From contig NZ_MTHD01000003.1 of the NCBI RefSeq assembly GCF_001956855.1, forward strand, positions 186,001-250,000: a stretch of DNA of 64,000 nucleotides, written 5' to 3'. The translations under genes were made by a program, and so were the position numbers. Shown here piece after piece: positions 32,885 to 42,771 of the stretch (the first letter of the stretch is position 1; each line of letters begins with the position of its first letter). Below the pieces are notes generated by a model. It was not told the origin of the DNA and ran no database searches. It was given only the letters and a program-made list of their open reading frames with translations. This DNA comes from Azonexus hydrophilus (GTDB lineage: Bacteria; Pseudomonadota; Gammaproteobacteria; Burkholderiales; Rhodocyclaceae).

Positions 32885-33965
32885 CGGCTTCTTCCGGGTA
32901 CAGGCCGAGCAGGCCGTCGCGGCTGGCCGGGCAGGCGCCGCGTTCGGTGATGATGGCCTTGACCAGCCAGTTCGGCGTGACGTCGAAGGCCGGATTGGCG
33001 ACATCCTCGTCGGCCGGCAACTGGCGCAGCGCGGCCGGCTGGGCATGGTGGTCGAGGCCATGCACGAAGCGGAATTCGTCGCCGTCGCGTTCCTCGATGG
33101 GAATGTCGGCGCCTTCGCTGCAGGCGAAATCCAGCGTCGAGCGCGGCGCGGCGACGTAGAAGGGCACGCCGTTGTCGGCGCAGGCCAGCGCCTTCAGGTA
33201 AGTGCCCACTTTGTTGGCAACGTCGCCGTTGGCGGCAATGCGGTCGGCGCCGACGATCACCGCATCGACCTTGCCCTGGCGCAGCAGCAGGCCGGCGGCG
33301 TTGTCCGCGATCAGCGTATGCGGCACGCCGTGCTGCGCCAGTTCCCAGGCGGTGAGCAGACCCTGGTTGCGCGGCCGGGTTTCCGACACCCACACATGCA
33401 CCGGCACGCCGGCGTCGTGCGCGGCATAGACCGGCGACAGCGCCGTGCCATGATCGACGGTGGCCAGCCAGCCGGCGTTGCAGTGGGTCATGATGTTCAG
33501 CACCTGGCCGTCGGCGACGATCAGGTCCTGCCAAAGCTTGAGGCCATGCTGGCCGATGGCGGCGTTCTGCACGACATCTTCCTCGGCGATCGCCGCGGCC
33601 TCGGCCCAGGCGGCAGCGCAGCGTGCTGCGGTCGACAGCGGCTGCAGGACATTTTCCATGCGCGCCAGCGCCCAGTGCAGATTGACTGCCGTTGGCCGCG
33701 TCGACCGCAACAGAGCGGCGGCTTCGCTCAGCCGGGCGTCGCTGGCGTCGTCGCCGAGCGCGATGGCCAGCCCGTAAGCGGCAGTGGCGCCGATCAGCGG
33801 CGCGCCGCGTACCTGCATGGCGCGGATCGCGTGTGCCGCTTCCGTCAGCGTGGCGACGCGGACCCAGTGCAGCGCATGTGGCAGCCGGGTCTGGTCGATG
33901 ATGTCGATAAGGCGCTGCTCCGGATGGGCGCGCAGGGTGCGAGTGGGGATGCCGTCGATGTTCAT
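32877..33965 (-). CDS. mtnA: S-methyl-5-thioribose-1-phosphate isomerase MtnA
   Basis: A 362-residue isomerase converting methylthioribose-1-phosphate to methylthioribulose-1-phosphate in methionine salvage. Motifs include MQVRGAPLIGATAAYGLA, THCNAGWLAT (active-site Cys) and VGADRIAANGDVANKVGTY (active-site Asp). Start ATG 33965 (NIDGIPTRTLR); the 664-residue extension to 34871 is antisense to the aminotransferase and not real. It diverges from that gene, 48 bp apart. GTCGACCGCA words lie at 33627 and 33700. Confidence 0.92.
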   Translation of the reverse strand: MNIDGIPTRTLRAHPEQRLIDIIDQTRLPHALHWVRVATLTEAAHAIRAMQVRGAPLIGATAAYGLAIALGDDASDARLSEAAALLRSTRPTAVNLHWALARMENVLQPLSTAARCAAAWAEAAAIAEEDVVQNAAIGQHGLKLWQDLIVADGQVLNIMTHCNAGWLATVDHGTALSPVYAAHDAGVPVHVWVSETRPRNQGLLTAWELAQHGVPHTLIADNAAGLLLRQGKVDAVIVGADRIAANGDVANKVGTYLKALACADNGVPFYVAAPRSTLDFACSEGADIPIEERDGDEFRFVHGLDHHAQPAALRQLPADEDVANPAFDVTPNWLVKAIITERGACPASRDGLLGLYPEEADD

Positions 33966-34013
33966 GGCGACATTGTGGCATAGTGACCCGCTTCCGAACC
34001 ACCCGCCATTGCC

Positions 34014-35183
34014 ATGGAAACGCCTGTCCGCATCGATTCCCGCTTCCCGAACATGGGCACCACGATCTTCACCGTGATGTCGAAACTGGCCGCCGAGTGC
34101 GGCGCCGTCAACCTGTCGCAGGGCTTTCCCGATTTCCAGGCCGAACCGGCGCTGTTCGACGCCATGCACCGCCACATGCTGGCCGGGCGCAACCAGTACG
34201 CGCCGATGGCCGGACTGCCGGAACTGCGCCAGGCCATCGTCGACAAGGTCGCGGCGCTGTACGGCGCGACCTACGACGTCGAGTCGGAGGTGACCGTCAC
34301 CGCCGGCGCGACGCAGGCGATATTCACTGCGATTGCCGCCTTCGTCCGGCCTGGCGACGAGGTGCTGGTCTTCGAGCCGGTGTACGACAGTTATGTGCCG
34401 GCGATCGAGACGGTCGGCGGCACGGCGGTCTTTGCACAATTGAAGTTCCCGGATTACGCGCCGGACTGGGAACAGGTGAAAAAGCTGATTTCGCCGAAGA
34501 CGCGGATGATCGTCGTCAATTCGCCGCACAACCCGACCGGCAGCCTGCTTTCTGCGGTCGACCTGGAAAAACTGGCGGAAATGGTTCGCGGCACCGACAT
34601 CGTCATCCTGTCCGACGAGGTCTACGAGCACATCCTGTTCGACGGCGAACAGCATGCCAGCCTGTCCGGCCATCCGGAACTGGCGGCGCGCAGCATCGTC
34701 GTTTCCAGCTTCGGCAAGACCTACCACATCACCGGCTGGAAGATCGGTTACGTGGTCGGCCCGGCGGCGCTGATGGCCGAATTCCGCAAAGTGCATCAAT
34801 TCAACGTGTTCACCGTGCACGCGCCGTCGCAACTGGCCATTGCCGAGTACATGCAGGACGCTTCGCGCCACCTCGGCCTGGCTGCCTTCTACCAGGAAAA
34901 GCGCGATTTCTTCCGCGAACTGATGGCGCCGACGCCGTTCCGCCTGTTGCCCTGCCGCGGTACCTATTTTCAGCTGGCCAGCTATGCCGGCCTGTCCGAG
35001 CTCGGCGACCGCGCCTTTGCCGAGTGGCTGACGCGCGAAGTCGGCGTCGCCGTGATCCCGGTCTCGGTGTTCAATGCCGACGGTCGCGACGACAAGGTCG
35101 TCCGCTTCTGTTTCGCCAAGCGCGAGGAAACGCTGGTGGCGGCCAGCCAGCGCTTGCTCAAGGCGTTTGTAAAGAGCGCTTGA
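34014..35183 (+). CDS. PLP-dependent methionine aminotransferase (YbdL/MtnE-like)
   Basis: A 389-residue class I/II aminotransferase. The N-terminal NLSQGFPDFQ, NQYAPMAGLPELRQAI, NSPHNPTGSLL and SSFGKTYHITGWKIGYVVGP (catalytic Lys in GKTYH) match YbdL/KAT-type enzymes, which transaminate methionine and aromatic acids with 2-oxo acids. Placement next to mtnA points to the last salvage step, 4-methylthio-2-oxobutanoate to methionine. Glutamine transaminase activity is an alternative. Its stop overlaps the putative mscL -35 element. Confidence 0.83.
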   Translation: METPVRIDSRFPNMGTTIFTVMSKLAAECGAVNLSQGFPDFQAEPALFDAMHRHMLAGRNQYAPMAGLPELRQAIVDKVAALYGATYDVESEVTVTAGATQAIFTAIAAFVRPGDEVLVFEPVYDSYVPAIETVGGTAVFAQLKFPDYAPDWEQVKKLISPKTRMIVVNSPHNPTGSLLSAVDLEKLAEMVRGTDIVILSDEVYEHILFDGEQHASLSGHPELAARSIVVSSFGKTYHITGWKIGYVVGPAALMAEFRKVHQFNVFTVHAPSQLAIAEYMQDASRHLGLAAFYQEKRDFFRELMAPTPFRLLPCRGTYFQLASYAGLSELGDRAFAEWLTREVGVAVIPVSVFNADGRDDKVVRFCFAKREETLVAASQRLLKAFVKSA

Positions 35184-35209
35184 CGCGATTTCGCGCCAGC
35201 CAGAATAAT
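35180..35209 (+). promoter_or_regulatory. Candidate sigma-70 promoter of mscL
   Basis: TTGACG (35180-35185) and AATAAT (35204-35209) are separated by 18 bp, each one base from consensus. The -35 covers the aminotransferase stop codon. The -10 lies about 35 bp before the mscL start. Confidence 0.5.
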
Positions 35210-35244
35210 TCGTTCGTCAAACAACTTTCAGAGAGGGAATGCAC

Positions 35245-35673
35245 ATGGGAATGCTCCAGGAATTCAGGGAATTCGCCGTCAAGGGCAACGCGATGGACCT
35301 CGCGGTCGGCGTCATCATCGGCGCTGCCTTTGGCAAGATTGTTGATTCCATCGTTGCCGACCTGATCATGCCGCTGGTGGGCAAGGTTGTCGGCAATCTG
35401 GATTTTTCCAACCTGTTCTTCGTCCTTGGCGACAACCCGGACAATCTGACGACGCTGGCCGAACTGAAGAAAGCCGGCATCTCGGTTTTTGCCTACGGTA
35501 ATTTCCTGACCATTCTGGTGAATTTCATCATCCTGGCCTTCATCATCTTCATGATGGTCAAGCAGATGAACCGTCTGCGCAAGGAAGAAGCTGCGCCGGC
35601 ACCGGCGGAGCCGCCGCCGACCCCGGAAGATGTCGTGCTGCTGCGTGAGATCCGCGATGCGCTGAAGCGCTGA
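35245..35673 (+). CDS. mscL: Large-conductance mechanosensitive channel MscL
   Basis: A 142-residue channel subunit. [25 protein letters not shown] starts the amphipathic N-helix and TM1; [16 protein letters not shown] follows, with TM2 at [20 protein letters not shown] and a charged C-terminal helix. It opens on membrane tension to release osmolytes. ATG 35245 is favoured over 35239 because GAGAGGGA is eight bases upstream. A strong terminator follows. Confidence 0.93.
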   Translation: MGMLQEFREFAVKGNAMDLAVGVIIGAAFGKIVDSIVADLIMPLVGKVVGNLDFSNLFFVLGDNPDNLTTLAELKKAGISVFAYGNFLTILVNFIILAFIIFMMVKQMNRLRKEEAAPAPAEPPPTPEDVVLLREIRDALKR

Positions 35674-35694
35674 GCGTTTTCCTCACCGCCTCGG

Positions 35695-35716
35695 GCCGCC
35701 TGCGGGCGGCTTTTTT
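35695..35716 (+). terminator. Rho-independent terminator after mscL
   Basis: GCCGCC (35695-35700), a TGCG loop and GGCGGC (35705-35710) are followed directly by TTTTTT (35711-35716). Confidence 0.85.
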
Positions 35717-35829
35717 CATGGCTGTTCGTCAGCCAGTTGCAAGCATTCGTAACAAGTCGTGAAACCGGTCGGCCGCTTGTCCTGGCGGGGCGTTACTCGC
35801 TCACCACAACGGAGAGAGAAGGAACGACC

Positions 35830-36066
35830 ATGAACAAGAAACTGCTGATCATTACCCTGTTGAGCGCCGCGCTCAGCGCCTGTGTCGTCGTGCCACCGAC
35901 GACACATCATGGCCGGACGGTGATCGTTACGCCGCATCGACAGGCGCACGACCACCATGCCGAACGCCGGTACGAATCCCGTCACCATGAATCACGGCAG
36001 GAAAGTCGGCGTGACAGCCGGCGTGACAGGTACGACGACGACCGTCGCGACCCGTACCGCCGTTGA
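35830..36066 (+). CDS. Small lipoprotein with His/Arg-rich tail
   Basis: A 78-residue protein with a lipoprotein signal (KKLLIITLLSAALSAC, cysteine near 17). The mature part has a VVVPPTTHHGRTVIV stretch and a strongly basic and acidic tail with repeated RRYESRHHESRQES and SRRDSRRD patterns. ATG 35830 with GAAGGAAC upstream. Family not recognised; a metal-binding or envelope-charge role is possible only. It ends 3 bp before the convergent glnE stop. Confidence 0.65.
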   Translation: MNKKLLIITLLSAALSACVVVPPTTHHGRTVIVTPHRQAHDHHAERRYESRHHESRQESRRDSRRDRYDDDRRDPYRR

Positions 36067-36069
36067 GGT

Positions 36070-38784
36070 TCAGTCTCGACTGCCGAAAACTGCCGTCCAG
36101 AGCGTGTTGACCGCAAGAATGTGACGCTCGACCTCGTCGCGTGGGACCGGTGCCTTGGGCGTCGCCGACAGGCGTTTCGCGTGCTGCAGGCGCCGGTATT
36201 CGCGGTAGGCGTTGCCGGCGGCGACCGCCTGCTGCGGGTCGATCAGGCCGAGTTCGCCAGCGATGCGCAGCAGCGCTATGTTGCCGAGGTTGCCGGTGAG
36301 TTCGGGGTGGCGGTGAGCGTGGCCGAGGACCAGGTACTGGACGATGAATTCGACGTCGACGATGCCGCCCGGATCGTGTTTCAGACCGAACACCGTGTCG
36401 CTGTTCGAGGCGTGCGCGTCGGTCATCTTCTTGCGCATGGCGACGACCTCGTCGCGCAGCTTGGTCAGGTCGCGCTGCTGGCACAGGATTTCGCAACGGA
36501 TGGCTTCGAAGCGAGCGCCCACTTTTGCGTCGCCGGCGCAGAACCTGGCCCGGGTCAGTGCCTGATGTTCCCAGACCCAGGCATGGTTCAGCTGGTAGTC
36601 GCGGAAGGCGTCGACGGTCACTGCCAGCAGTCCGGCGTCGCCGTTCGGGCGCAGGCGCAGGTCGGTCTCGAACAGGATGCCGGCCGGCGTCTGACTGGAC
36701 AGCCAGGTGTTCAGGCGCTGACTGAGTCGGGTGTAGTTTTCCTGGGCGTCCTGGTCCTCGTCGTCGTAGAGATAGACCATGTCGAGGTCCGAGGCGTAGC
36801 CGAGTTCCTTGCCACCCATCTTGCCGTAGCCGATGACGGCAAATTTCGGTGTTTCGCAGTGACGTTTCTTGATCTTGCTCCAGACCAGCGGCAGGGTTTC
36901 CTGGACGATGCTGTCGGCCAGTTCGGTCAGGTGGTCGGACAGGCTCTCGATCGTCTGCAGCCCGGCCAGATCCTGTGCCAGCAGGCGGAAAACCTGGCCG
37001 TGGTGCATTTCGCGCAGGATGTCCATCTCGCGCTCGGTGTCGTCGGCGTGATCGGCCAGGTTGCGCCGCAGCTGCTCGCGGAAGCCGTTCCAGTCGGTGG
37101 CGATTTCGTAGAGTCGAGGGTCGAGCAGTTCGTCGAGCAACAGCGGGTGGCGGTTCAGGTAGTCGGTCGCCCAGGTCGAGGCGCAGACCATGTCGGCGAC
37201 GCGTTTCAGCGCCATCGGGTATTGCTGCAGCAAGGCCAGGTAGGCGCCGCGGCGGGCGATGCTTTCGAGGAAGGCAATGCCGCGCACCAGCGTCGTGTCC
37301 GGGTCCGGCGTCGCACCGGCGGCTTCGATCAGGCGCGGGCCAACGGCGTCGAGGCGCTGCCGGTTGGTCGCCGGCAACTGCTGGTAGCGGCTGGAGGCGC
37401 GCAGTTCGGCGAGGCGGGCGATGGCGTCCTTCGGGCGGCGGAAGCCGAGATTGCCGAAGGCTTCGATCGCGGTGTCCTCGTCGAGCTGGTTCATCCACAG
37501 ACCGGTCAGCGGGTGTTCGCCGGCCTCCGGGTCGGAGAAGACGGCGTCGAAGTGCCGGCTGACCTTGCCGCGATGTTCGTCGAGCACGGCCAGCATTGCC
37601 GGCCAGTCGGCGAAGTCCATGCTGCGGGCGATTTTTGCCCGTTCTGCGGCGTCGACCGGAAGCATGTGCGTCTGCTTGTCCTCGACGTACTGCAGCCGGT
37701 GTTCGAGGCGACGCAGGAAAACGTAGGCTTCGCGCAATTCGCGCTCGCCGTCGGCCGGGATCAGCTGGCGTTCGGCCAGCAGCTTCAGTACCGACAGCGT
37801 CGGCCGGATCTGCAGCGCCGGATCGCGGCCGCCGCGGATCAGCTGGAACACCTGGGCCATGAACTCGATTTCGCGGATGCCGCCGGGGCCGAGCTTGACG
37901 TGGTCGGCCATGTCCTTGCGCGCGACCTCGCGGCGGATCTGCGCGTGCAGGTCGCGCATCGCGTTGATCGCGCCGAAGTCGAGGTACTTGCGGAAGACGA
38001 AGGGGCGGGAGGTCTTGCGCAGGGCATCCATCCACTGCCCGATGGCGGCGCCGTCGGCATTCGGGCCGGTGTTCATGACGCGGGCCTTGATCCAGGCGTA
38101 ACGCTCCCACTCGCGGCCCTGGGTGATGAAATAGTTTTCCAGCGAATCGAGCGAGCAGACCAGCGGTCCGGAATCGCCGTTCGGGCGCAGCCGCATGTCG
38201 ACGCGGAACACCTGGCCGTCGGCGGTCAGGTCACCGAGCGCCTGGATCACGCGTTTGCCGACGCGGGTGAAGAAATCGTAGTTCTCGATCGACTTCGGTC
38301 CGGCGGTGTCACCTTCTTCCGGGTAGATGAAGATGTAATCGACGTCGGACGAAACGTTCAGTTCGCGGCCGCCGAGCTTGCCCATGCCGATGATCAGCAG
38401 GCGCTGCGGCTGGCCGTTGGCATCCAGCGGTTCGCCATAGGTCGCGGCCAGTTGTCGGTGATAGTGGTCGAGGGCGAAGTTGGTCGTGACGTCGGCCAGC
38501 ATGGTCATGCTTTCGACCACTTCGGCCAGCGGCGCCAGGCCGCACAGGTCACGCAGCGCGATGTGCGCCATCGCCCGGTGGCGCAACCGGCGCAATGCCG
38601 ATTTCAAGGCGTCGTCGTCGGTGAAGGGCTGGCGCAGCGGGTTGAGCAGCAGGTCTTCGCTCAACGGCTGAAGCCAGGTGGCGGCCAGTTCCGGTATCAA
38701 CCCGGGGTGGGCCTGCAGCAAATTGTTCAGGTAGCGGCTGTGGTCCAGCGCCGATTGCCAGCGGGGGTCGATCTTGGTGTCCAT
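36070..38784 (-). CDS. glnE: Bifunctional glutamine synthetase adenylyltransferase/adenylyl-removing enzyme
   Basis: A 904-residue enzyme. The adenylyl-removing domain lies in the N-terminal half with GMGKLGGRELNVSSDVDYIF, and the adenylyltransferase domain in the C-terminal half with GYGKMGGKELGYASDLDMVY; both nucleotidyltransferase Asp pairs are intact. It adds or removes AMP on GlnA under control of PII. The size is slightly below E. coli GlnE (946). It diverges from the YhdP-like gene. The equally long opposite-strand frame (36121-38829) is a GC shadow. Confidence 0.95.
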   Translation of the reverse strand: MDTKIDPRWQSALDHSRYLNNLLQAHPGLIPELAATWLQPLSEDLLLNPLRQPFTDDDALKSALRRLRHRAMAHIALRDLCGLAPLAEVVESMTMLADVTTNFALDHYHRQLAATYGEPLDANGQPQRLLIIGMGKLGGRELNVSSDVDYIFIYPEEGDTAGPKSIENYDFFTRVGKRVIQALGDLTADGQVFRVDMRLRPNGDSGPLVCSLDSLENYFITQGREWERYAWIKARVMNTGPNADGAAIGQWMDALRKTSRPFVFRKYLDFGAINAMRDLHAQIRREVARKDMADHVKLGPGGIREIEFMAQVFQLIRGGRDPALQIRPTLSVLKLLAERQLIPADGERELREAYVFLRRLEHRLQYVEDKQTHMLPVDAAERAKIARSMDFADWPAMLAVLDEHRGKVSRHFDAVFSDPEAGEHPLTGLWMNQLDEDTAIEAFGNLGFRRPKDAIARLAELRASSRYQQLPATNRQRLDAVGPRLIEAAGATPDPDTTLVRGIAFLESIARRGAYLALLQQYPMALKRVADMVCASTWATDYLNRHPLLLDELLDPRLYEIATDWNGFREQLRRNLADHADDTEREMDILREMHHGQVFRLLAQDLAGLQTIESLSDHLTELADSIVQETLPLVWSKIKKRHCETPKFAVIGYGKMGGKELGYASDLDMVYLYDDEDQDAQENYTRLSQRLNTWLSSQTPAGILFETDLRLRPNGDAGLLAVTVDAFRDYQLNHAWVWEHQALTRARFCAGDAKVGARFEAIRCEILCQQRDLTKLRDEVVAMRKKMTDAHASNSDTVFGLKHDPGGIVDVEFIVQYLVLGHAHRHPELTGNLGNIALLRIAGELGLIDPQQAVAAGNAYREYRRLQHAKRLSATPKAPVPRDEVERHILAVNTLWTAVFGSRD

Positions 38785-38886
38785 GAGATTCTGTCGGCTC
38801 CCGGCCGAAGGGGTAAAATACGCACTTGATTTTCAGTTCCCCGATTGTAGTGACCTCAGACCGTATCTGGCAAAGCGACGCGACGC

Positions 38887-41800
38887 TTGAGTAATCCGTC
38901 CGGCCACCATTCCCCCGAAATTTCCCAGGAAGTTCACCGGGCCCTTTACTACCGGCTGCATGGCTTGCGCGCCCTGCTGGGCCGGCCTTTTGTCGCCTCC
39001 GCATTGCGTTTTGCCGGCTGGGCCGCATTCGCCGGCTGGCTGCTTTTTGTCGCGCTGGTGCTGGTGTTGCGTTTTGCCATGTTGCCGGCGATTGCCGACT
39101 ACCGCGACGAGATCGAGACGGCGGCGAGCAAGGCGATTGGCCAGGAAGTGCGGATCGGGCGCATCGAGGCCTACTGGCGTGGCCTGAATCCGGAGCTGGT
39201 GCTGGATGATATTTCCCTGCTCGATGCCGCCGGACAGCCCGCGTTCACGTTGTCCCGGGTCGATGCCGTGCTTTCGTGGCACAGCCTGTGGCGCCTGCGC
39301 CCGGTGCTGGCGCTGCTGTCCTTCGAGCAGCCGGTGCTGCACATCCGGCGCGGTACCGACGGGCGCTTCAGCATCGCCGGCATGCGTTCAAGCGATGACA
39401 GCGACCCGGCTTTCAGCGAATGGGTACTGGAGCAGAAGCGCATCCGCATTCACGATGCCACCATTGTCTGGGAAGACGAACTCCGGCAGGCGCCGCCGCT
39501 GATTCTCGAAGATCTGCAATTGGCGCTGGACAACAGCGGCCGGCGGCATCGCTTCGGGCTGTCGGCTGTGCCGCCGGCCGAACTGGCGGCGCGTATCGAA
39601 TTGCGTGGCGAAGTGCACGGCGATCTGAACGACGCACTCGACAGTTTTTCCGGCCAACTCTATGTCGAACTGGACTACGCCGATCTTGCCGGCTGGAAGC
39701 CCTGGATCGATTACCCGGTCGATCTGCCGCGCGGTCGTGGTGCGCTGCGCCTGTGGGGTGATCTCGAGGACGGCGCCGGGCGTCTGACCACCGATCTGGC
39801 GCTGGAGGCACTGCGCATCCGCCTTGGCGACAAGTTGCCGGCGCTCGATCTGACCAGCCTGCGCGGCCGTCTCAGCGGTGAGTACAAGGCCGATGCCTGG
39901 ACGCTGGCAGCACGTCAGCTCGAATTGCTGACCACTGACGGCATTCGCCTGGTGCCGACTGATTTCCAGCTGGACTGGCGGCAGGCGGATGCTGCGGTCA
40001 ACGGCAATGTCCGGGCAAATCTGCTCGATCTCGACGTGCTCGCCCGGCTGGCCGCCCATCTGCCGCTCGATGCGCGCAGCCGGCAGTTGCTGCAGGCCTA
40101 CGCGCCGCAGGGACAGATTGCCGAGCTGAAAGCCAGTTGGGGTCTGCAGGGTGAAGCGCTGTCACGTTATGCCCTGGCGGCGAAATTTTCCGGGCTTGGT
40201 GTCCGGGCCGAAAGTTATTTTCCCGGCGCCAGCGGCCTGGCCGGCAGCATCGACCTGAGCGAGAAGGGCGGGCGCCTGCTGATCGATGCCGGCGCGTCGG
40301 GTCTGTCGCTGCCCGCCGTCTTTCCCGAGCCGGACATCGCCTTCGATGCGCTCAAGGCCAGCATCGGCTGGACCAGCAGCAGTGAAGGTGTCGACATCGC
40401 GATCGAACGTGTCGGCTTTTCCGGCCCCGATGCCACCGGTCAGGCGCACGGCAGCTATCGCTATACCGGTGACGGCCCGGGCGTGATCGACTTGCAGGCG
40501 AGCATCGAGCGGGCCAACGGCAATGCCGTCTGGCGCTACATGCCGCACGCCGTGAATGCCGACGCACGGGACTGGCTGAGGCGCGGCATCACCGGCGGCA
40601 CGGCGCATGAAGGAAAACTGGTGCTCAAGGGCAACCTGCGCGATTTTCCCTTCCGCGACCCGTCGACCGGAAAATTTCTGGTCACCGCCAAGGCGCGCGA
40701 CGCCCGGGTGGATTATGCCGCCGGCTGGCCGACCATCGAGGGGATCGCCGCCGACATGAGTTTTGACTACGGCATGCGGATCAAGGCCAGCGCCGGTACC
40801 ATCCTGGGCGCCAGCATCAAGGATGTGTCGGTGGTCATTCCCGATTTCGACGTCAATGACGAAATGTTGCTGGTGCGTGGTGCTGCCGAAGGGCCGACCG
40901 GCGAATTCCTGAGTTTCATCGAGCGCAGCCCGGTGGCCGAGACGATCGATCACTTCACCGAAGGCATGCGCGCAGTCGGCAACGGCCGGCTTGACCTGGA
41001 ACTGGATATCCCGCTGCGTCGTCCGCTGGAAACGCGGATGCGCGGCAATTACCATTTCCGCGACAACCAGCTGCACCTGGTGGACGGTCTGCCGATGATC
41101 GCCCAGGTCAACGGCCGGCTTGATCTGACCGACACCTCGGTGGCCGCCAGCGACATCACCGGTCGTGGTTTTGGCGGGCCCTTGCGGGTCAAGGTCGGCA
41201 GTGCCGGCGGCAAGGTTGCCGTCACGGCGACCGGGACGGCCAGCATTGCCGAAGTCAGCCGGCATTTCGGCTGGCCGCTGGTCAATCATCTGACCGGTTC
41301 GACGCCGTGGAAGGCCGATATCGCCATCCAGAAACGCAATGCTGATGTTGTCGTGACCTCCGATCTCCTCGGCATCACTTCGCCCTTGCCTGACGTGCTC
41401 AACAAGTCAGCGACCAGCCGCCTGCCGTTGCGGGTGGAACGTTCGGCCCCGGCGGCCGGTACGGAGCAGTACCGGATCACGCTGGGCAACGTGGCGCGCG
41501 GGCTGGTCCTGCGGCGCGACGGCAAGTGGTCGCAAGGCGTGTTTGCCGTCGGCGATGCGGATGCAAGCCTGCCGGACAAGGGGCTGGTCGTCCGGGTCGC
41601 GATGCCGCGCATCGACGCCGATGCCTGGCGCAACTATCTGCCGGGTGAGGCGCAGGGGGCGCCGGGCGTGGCGGCCGAAAGCGATGGCCTGGCGCTGACC
41701 CAGGTCCAGTTGAAGACACCGGTGCTGCATCTGTTCGGTCGCGACTATAGCGAGGTCGAGGTGGTCCTGGCACCGCAGGCCGCCGACTGGCAGATTGCGC

Positions 41801-42771
41801 TGAAAACGCGCGAGGCCGATGGTGAGTTGTTGTGGCGTGGCGCCGACGACGGCTGGATCGAGGGGCGCTTCCGGCGTCTGCATCTGACGCAGGCCGCTGC
41901 CGCCGGTCAGGCTTCGAGTTCGGTGATCGACAGTCTGCCGGGGATGAGCCTGGTGGTTGATGATCTGTGGCTGGACAAGAAGGCACTGGGGCGCCTCGAA
42001 TTGCGGGCGCGCAACCTGCGGGGTTCCTGGTTGCTGGAGAAGCTGAATCTGCGCAATTCCGATGGCGAGTTGTCCGGCAGCGGCCGCTGGACGCGCGGGG
42101 CACGGCAGCGCACCGATCTGGATTTCGAACTGCTTGCCAGGGACAGCGGCAAGTTGCTGACGCGGCTCGGCTACGATGACGCGGTGCGTCAGGGGAAAGC
42201 CCGGCTGGCCGGCAGTTTGCGCTGGAACGGACCGTTGACCGAAATCCACTACCCGTCGCTGACGGGGGAACTGGCGGTCAAAGCGGAAAAGGGCCAGTTC
42301 AACAAACTGGAACCCGGCGTCGGTCGCCTGCTTGGCCTGATTTCGCTGCAGTCGCTGCCACGTCGGCTGACGCTGGATTTTCGTGACCTGTTCAGTGACG
42401 GCCTGGCCTTCGACAGCATCGAAGGCAAACTGTCGGTTGAAGGTGGAATCATGAAGACGCTTTCCGGTCTCACCATCAATGGTCCGGCGGTGCAGGTGGT
42501 GATCGACGGTCAGACCGATCTGCAGCAGGAAACTCAGGATCTGATGGTCGCCGTCCGTCCGGAGGTCAGCAGCCTGGCCATCGGCGCGGCGGCCCTGGTC
42601 AATCCGGTGGCCGGTGCGGCGGCCTTGGTCGCCAACACGGTTCTGAAGAGTCCGCTGAACCAGATTTTCAGCTACCGCTATCATGTGACCGGCAGCTGGG
42701 CCGACCCGATGGTCGCCAAGGCCGGGAAAGACGAAGAAAAGCCGCCGCAAGACAAGGATGGAGCGAAATGA
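38887..42771 (+). CDS. yhdP: YhdP-family AsmA-like lipid-transport protein (TIGR02099)
   Basis: A 1294-residue protein with one N-terminal transmembrane helix (about 45-68, FAGWLLFVALVLVLRFAMLP) and a very long periplasmic beta-rich body with a C-terminal AsmA-like segment (GQFNKLEPGVGRLLGLISLQ, FDSIEGKLSVEGG). The length is close to E. coli YhdP (1266). YhdP bridges the envelope and carries phospholipid to the outer membrane, with overlap with TamB and YdbH. The start is TTG 38887, since no ATG exists before the helix. A TAAAAT at 38814 may be its -10. Confidence 0.85.
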   Translation: MSNPSGHHSPEISQEVHRALYYRLHGLRALLGRPFVASALRFAGWAAFAGWLLFVALVLVLRFAMLPAIADYRDEIETAASKAIGQEVRIGRIEAYWRGLNPELVLDDISLLDAAGQPAFTLSRVDAVLSWHSLWRLRPVLALLSFEQPVLHIRRGTDGRFSIAGMRSSDDSDPAFSEWVLEQKRIRIHDATIVWEDELRQAPPLILEDLQLALDNSGRRHRFGLSAVPPAELAARIELRGEVHGDLNDALDSFSGQLYVELDYADLAGWKPWIDYPVDLPRGRGALRLWGDLEDGAGRLTTDLALEALRIRLGDKLPALDLTSLRGRLSGEYKADAWTLAARQLELLTTDGIRLVPTDFQLDWRQADAAVNGNVRANLLDLDVLARLAAHLPLDARSRQLLQAYAPQGQIAELKASWGLQGEALSRYALAAKFSGLGVRAESYFPGASGLAGSIDLSEKGGRLLIDAGASGLSLPAVFPEPDIAFDALKASIGWTSSSEGVDIAIERVGFSGPDATGQAHGSYRYTGDGPGVIDLQASIERANGNAVWRYMPHAVNADARDWLRRGITGGTAHEGKLVLKGNLRDFPFRDPSTGKFLVTAKARDARVDYAAGWPTIEGIAADMSFDYGMRIKASAGTILGASIKDVSVVIPDFDVNDEMLLVRGAAEGPTGEFLSFIERSPVAETIDHFTEGMRAVGNGRLDLELDIPLRRPLETRMRGNYHFRDNQLHLVDGLPMIAQVNGRLDLTDTSVAASDITGRGFGGPLRVKVGSAGGKVAVTATGTASIAEVSRHFGWPLVNHLTGSTPWKADIAIQKRNADVVVTSDLLGITSPLPDVLNKSATSRLPLRVERSAPAAGTEQYRITLGNVARGLVLRRDGKWSQGVFAVGDADASLPDKGLVVRVAMPRIDADAWRNYLPGEAQGAPGVAAESDGLALTQVQLKTPVLHLFGRDYSEVEVVLAPQAADWQIALKTREADGELLWRGADDGWIEGRFRRLHLTQAAAAGQASSSVIDSLPGMSLVVDDLWLDKKALGRLELRARNLRGSWLLEKLNLRNSDGELSGSGRWTRGARQRTDLDFELLARDSGKLLTRLGYDDAVRQGKARLAGSLRWNGPLTEIHYPSLTGELAVKAEKGQFNKLEPGVGRLLGLISLQSLPRRLTLDFRDLFSDGLAFDSIEGKLSVEGGIMKTLSGLTINGPAVQVVIDGQTDLQQETQDLMVAVRPEVSSLAIGAAALVNPVAGAAALVANTVLKSPLNQIFSYRYHVTGSWADPMVAKAGKDEEKPPQDKDGAK

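Noticed and set aside
36121-38829. 902-residue plus-strand frame opposite glnE
   Set aside because: It mirrors a conserved two-domain enzyme, has low-complexity composition rich in Ala, Val and Gln, and no family motif. A GC-rich antisense shadow.
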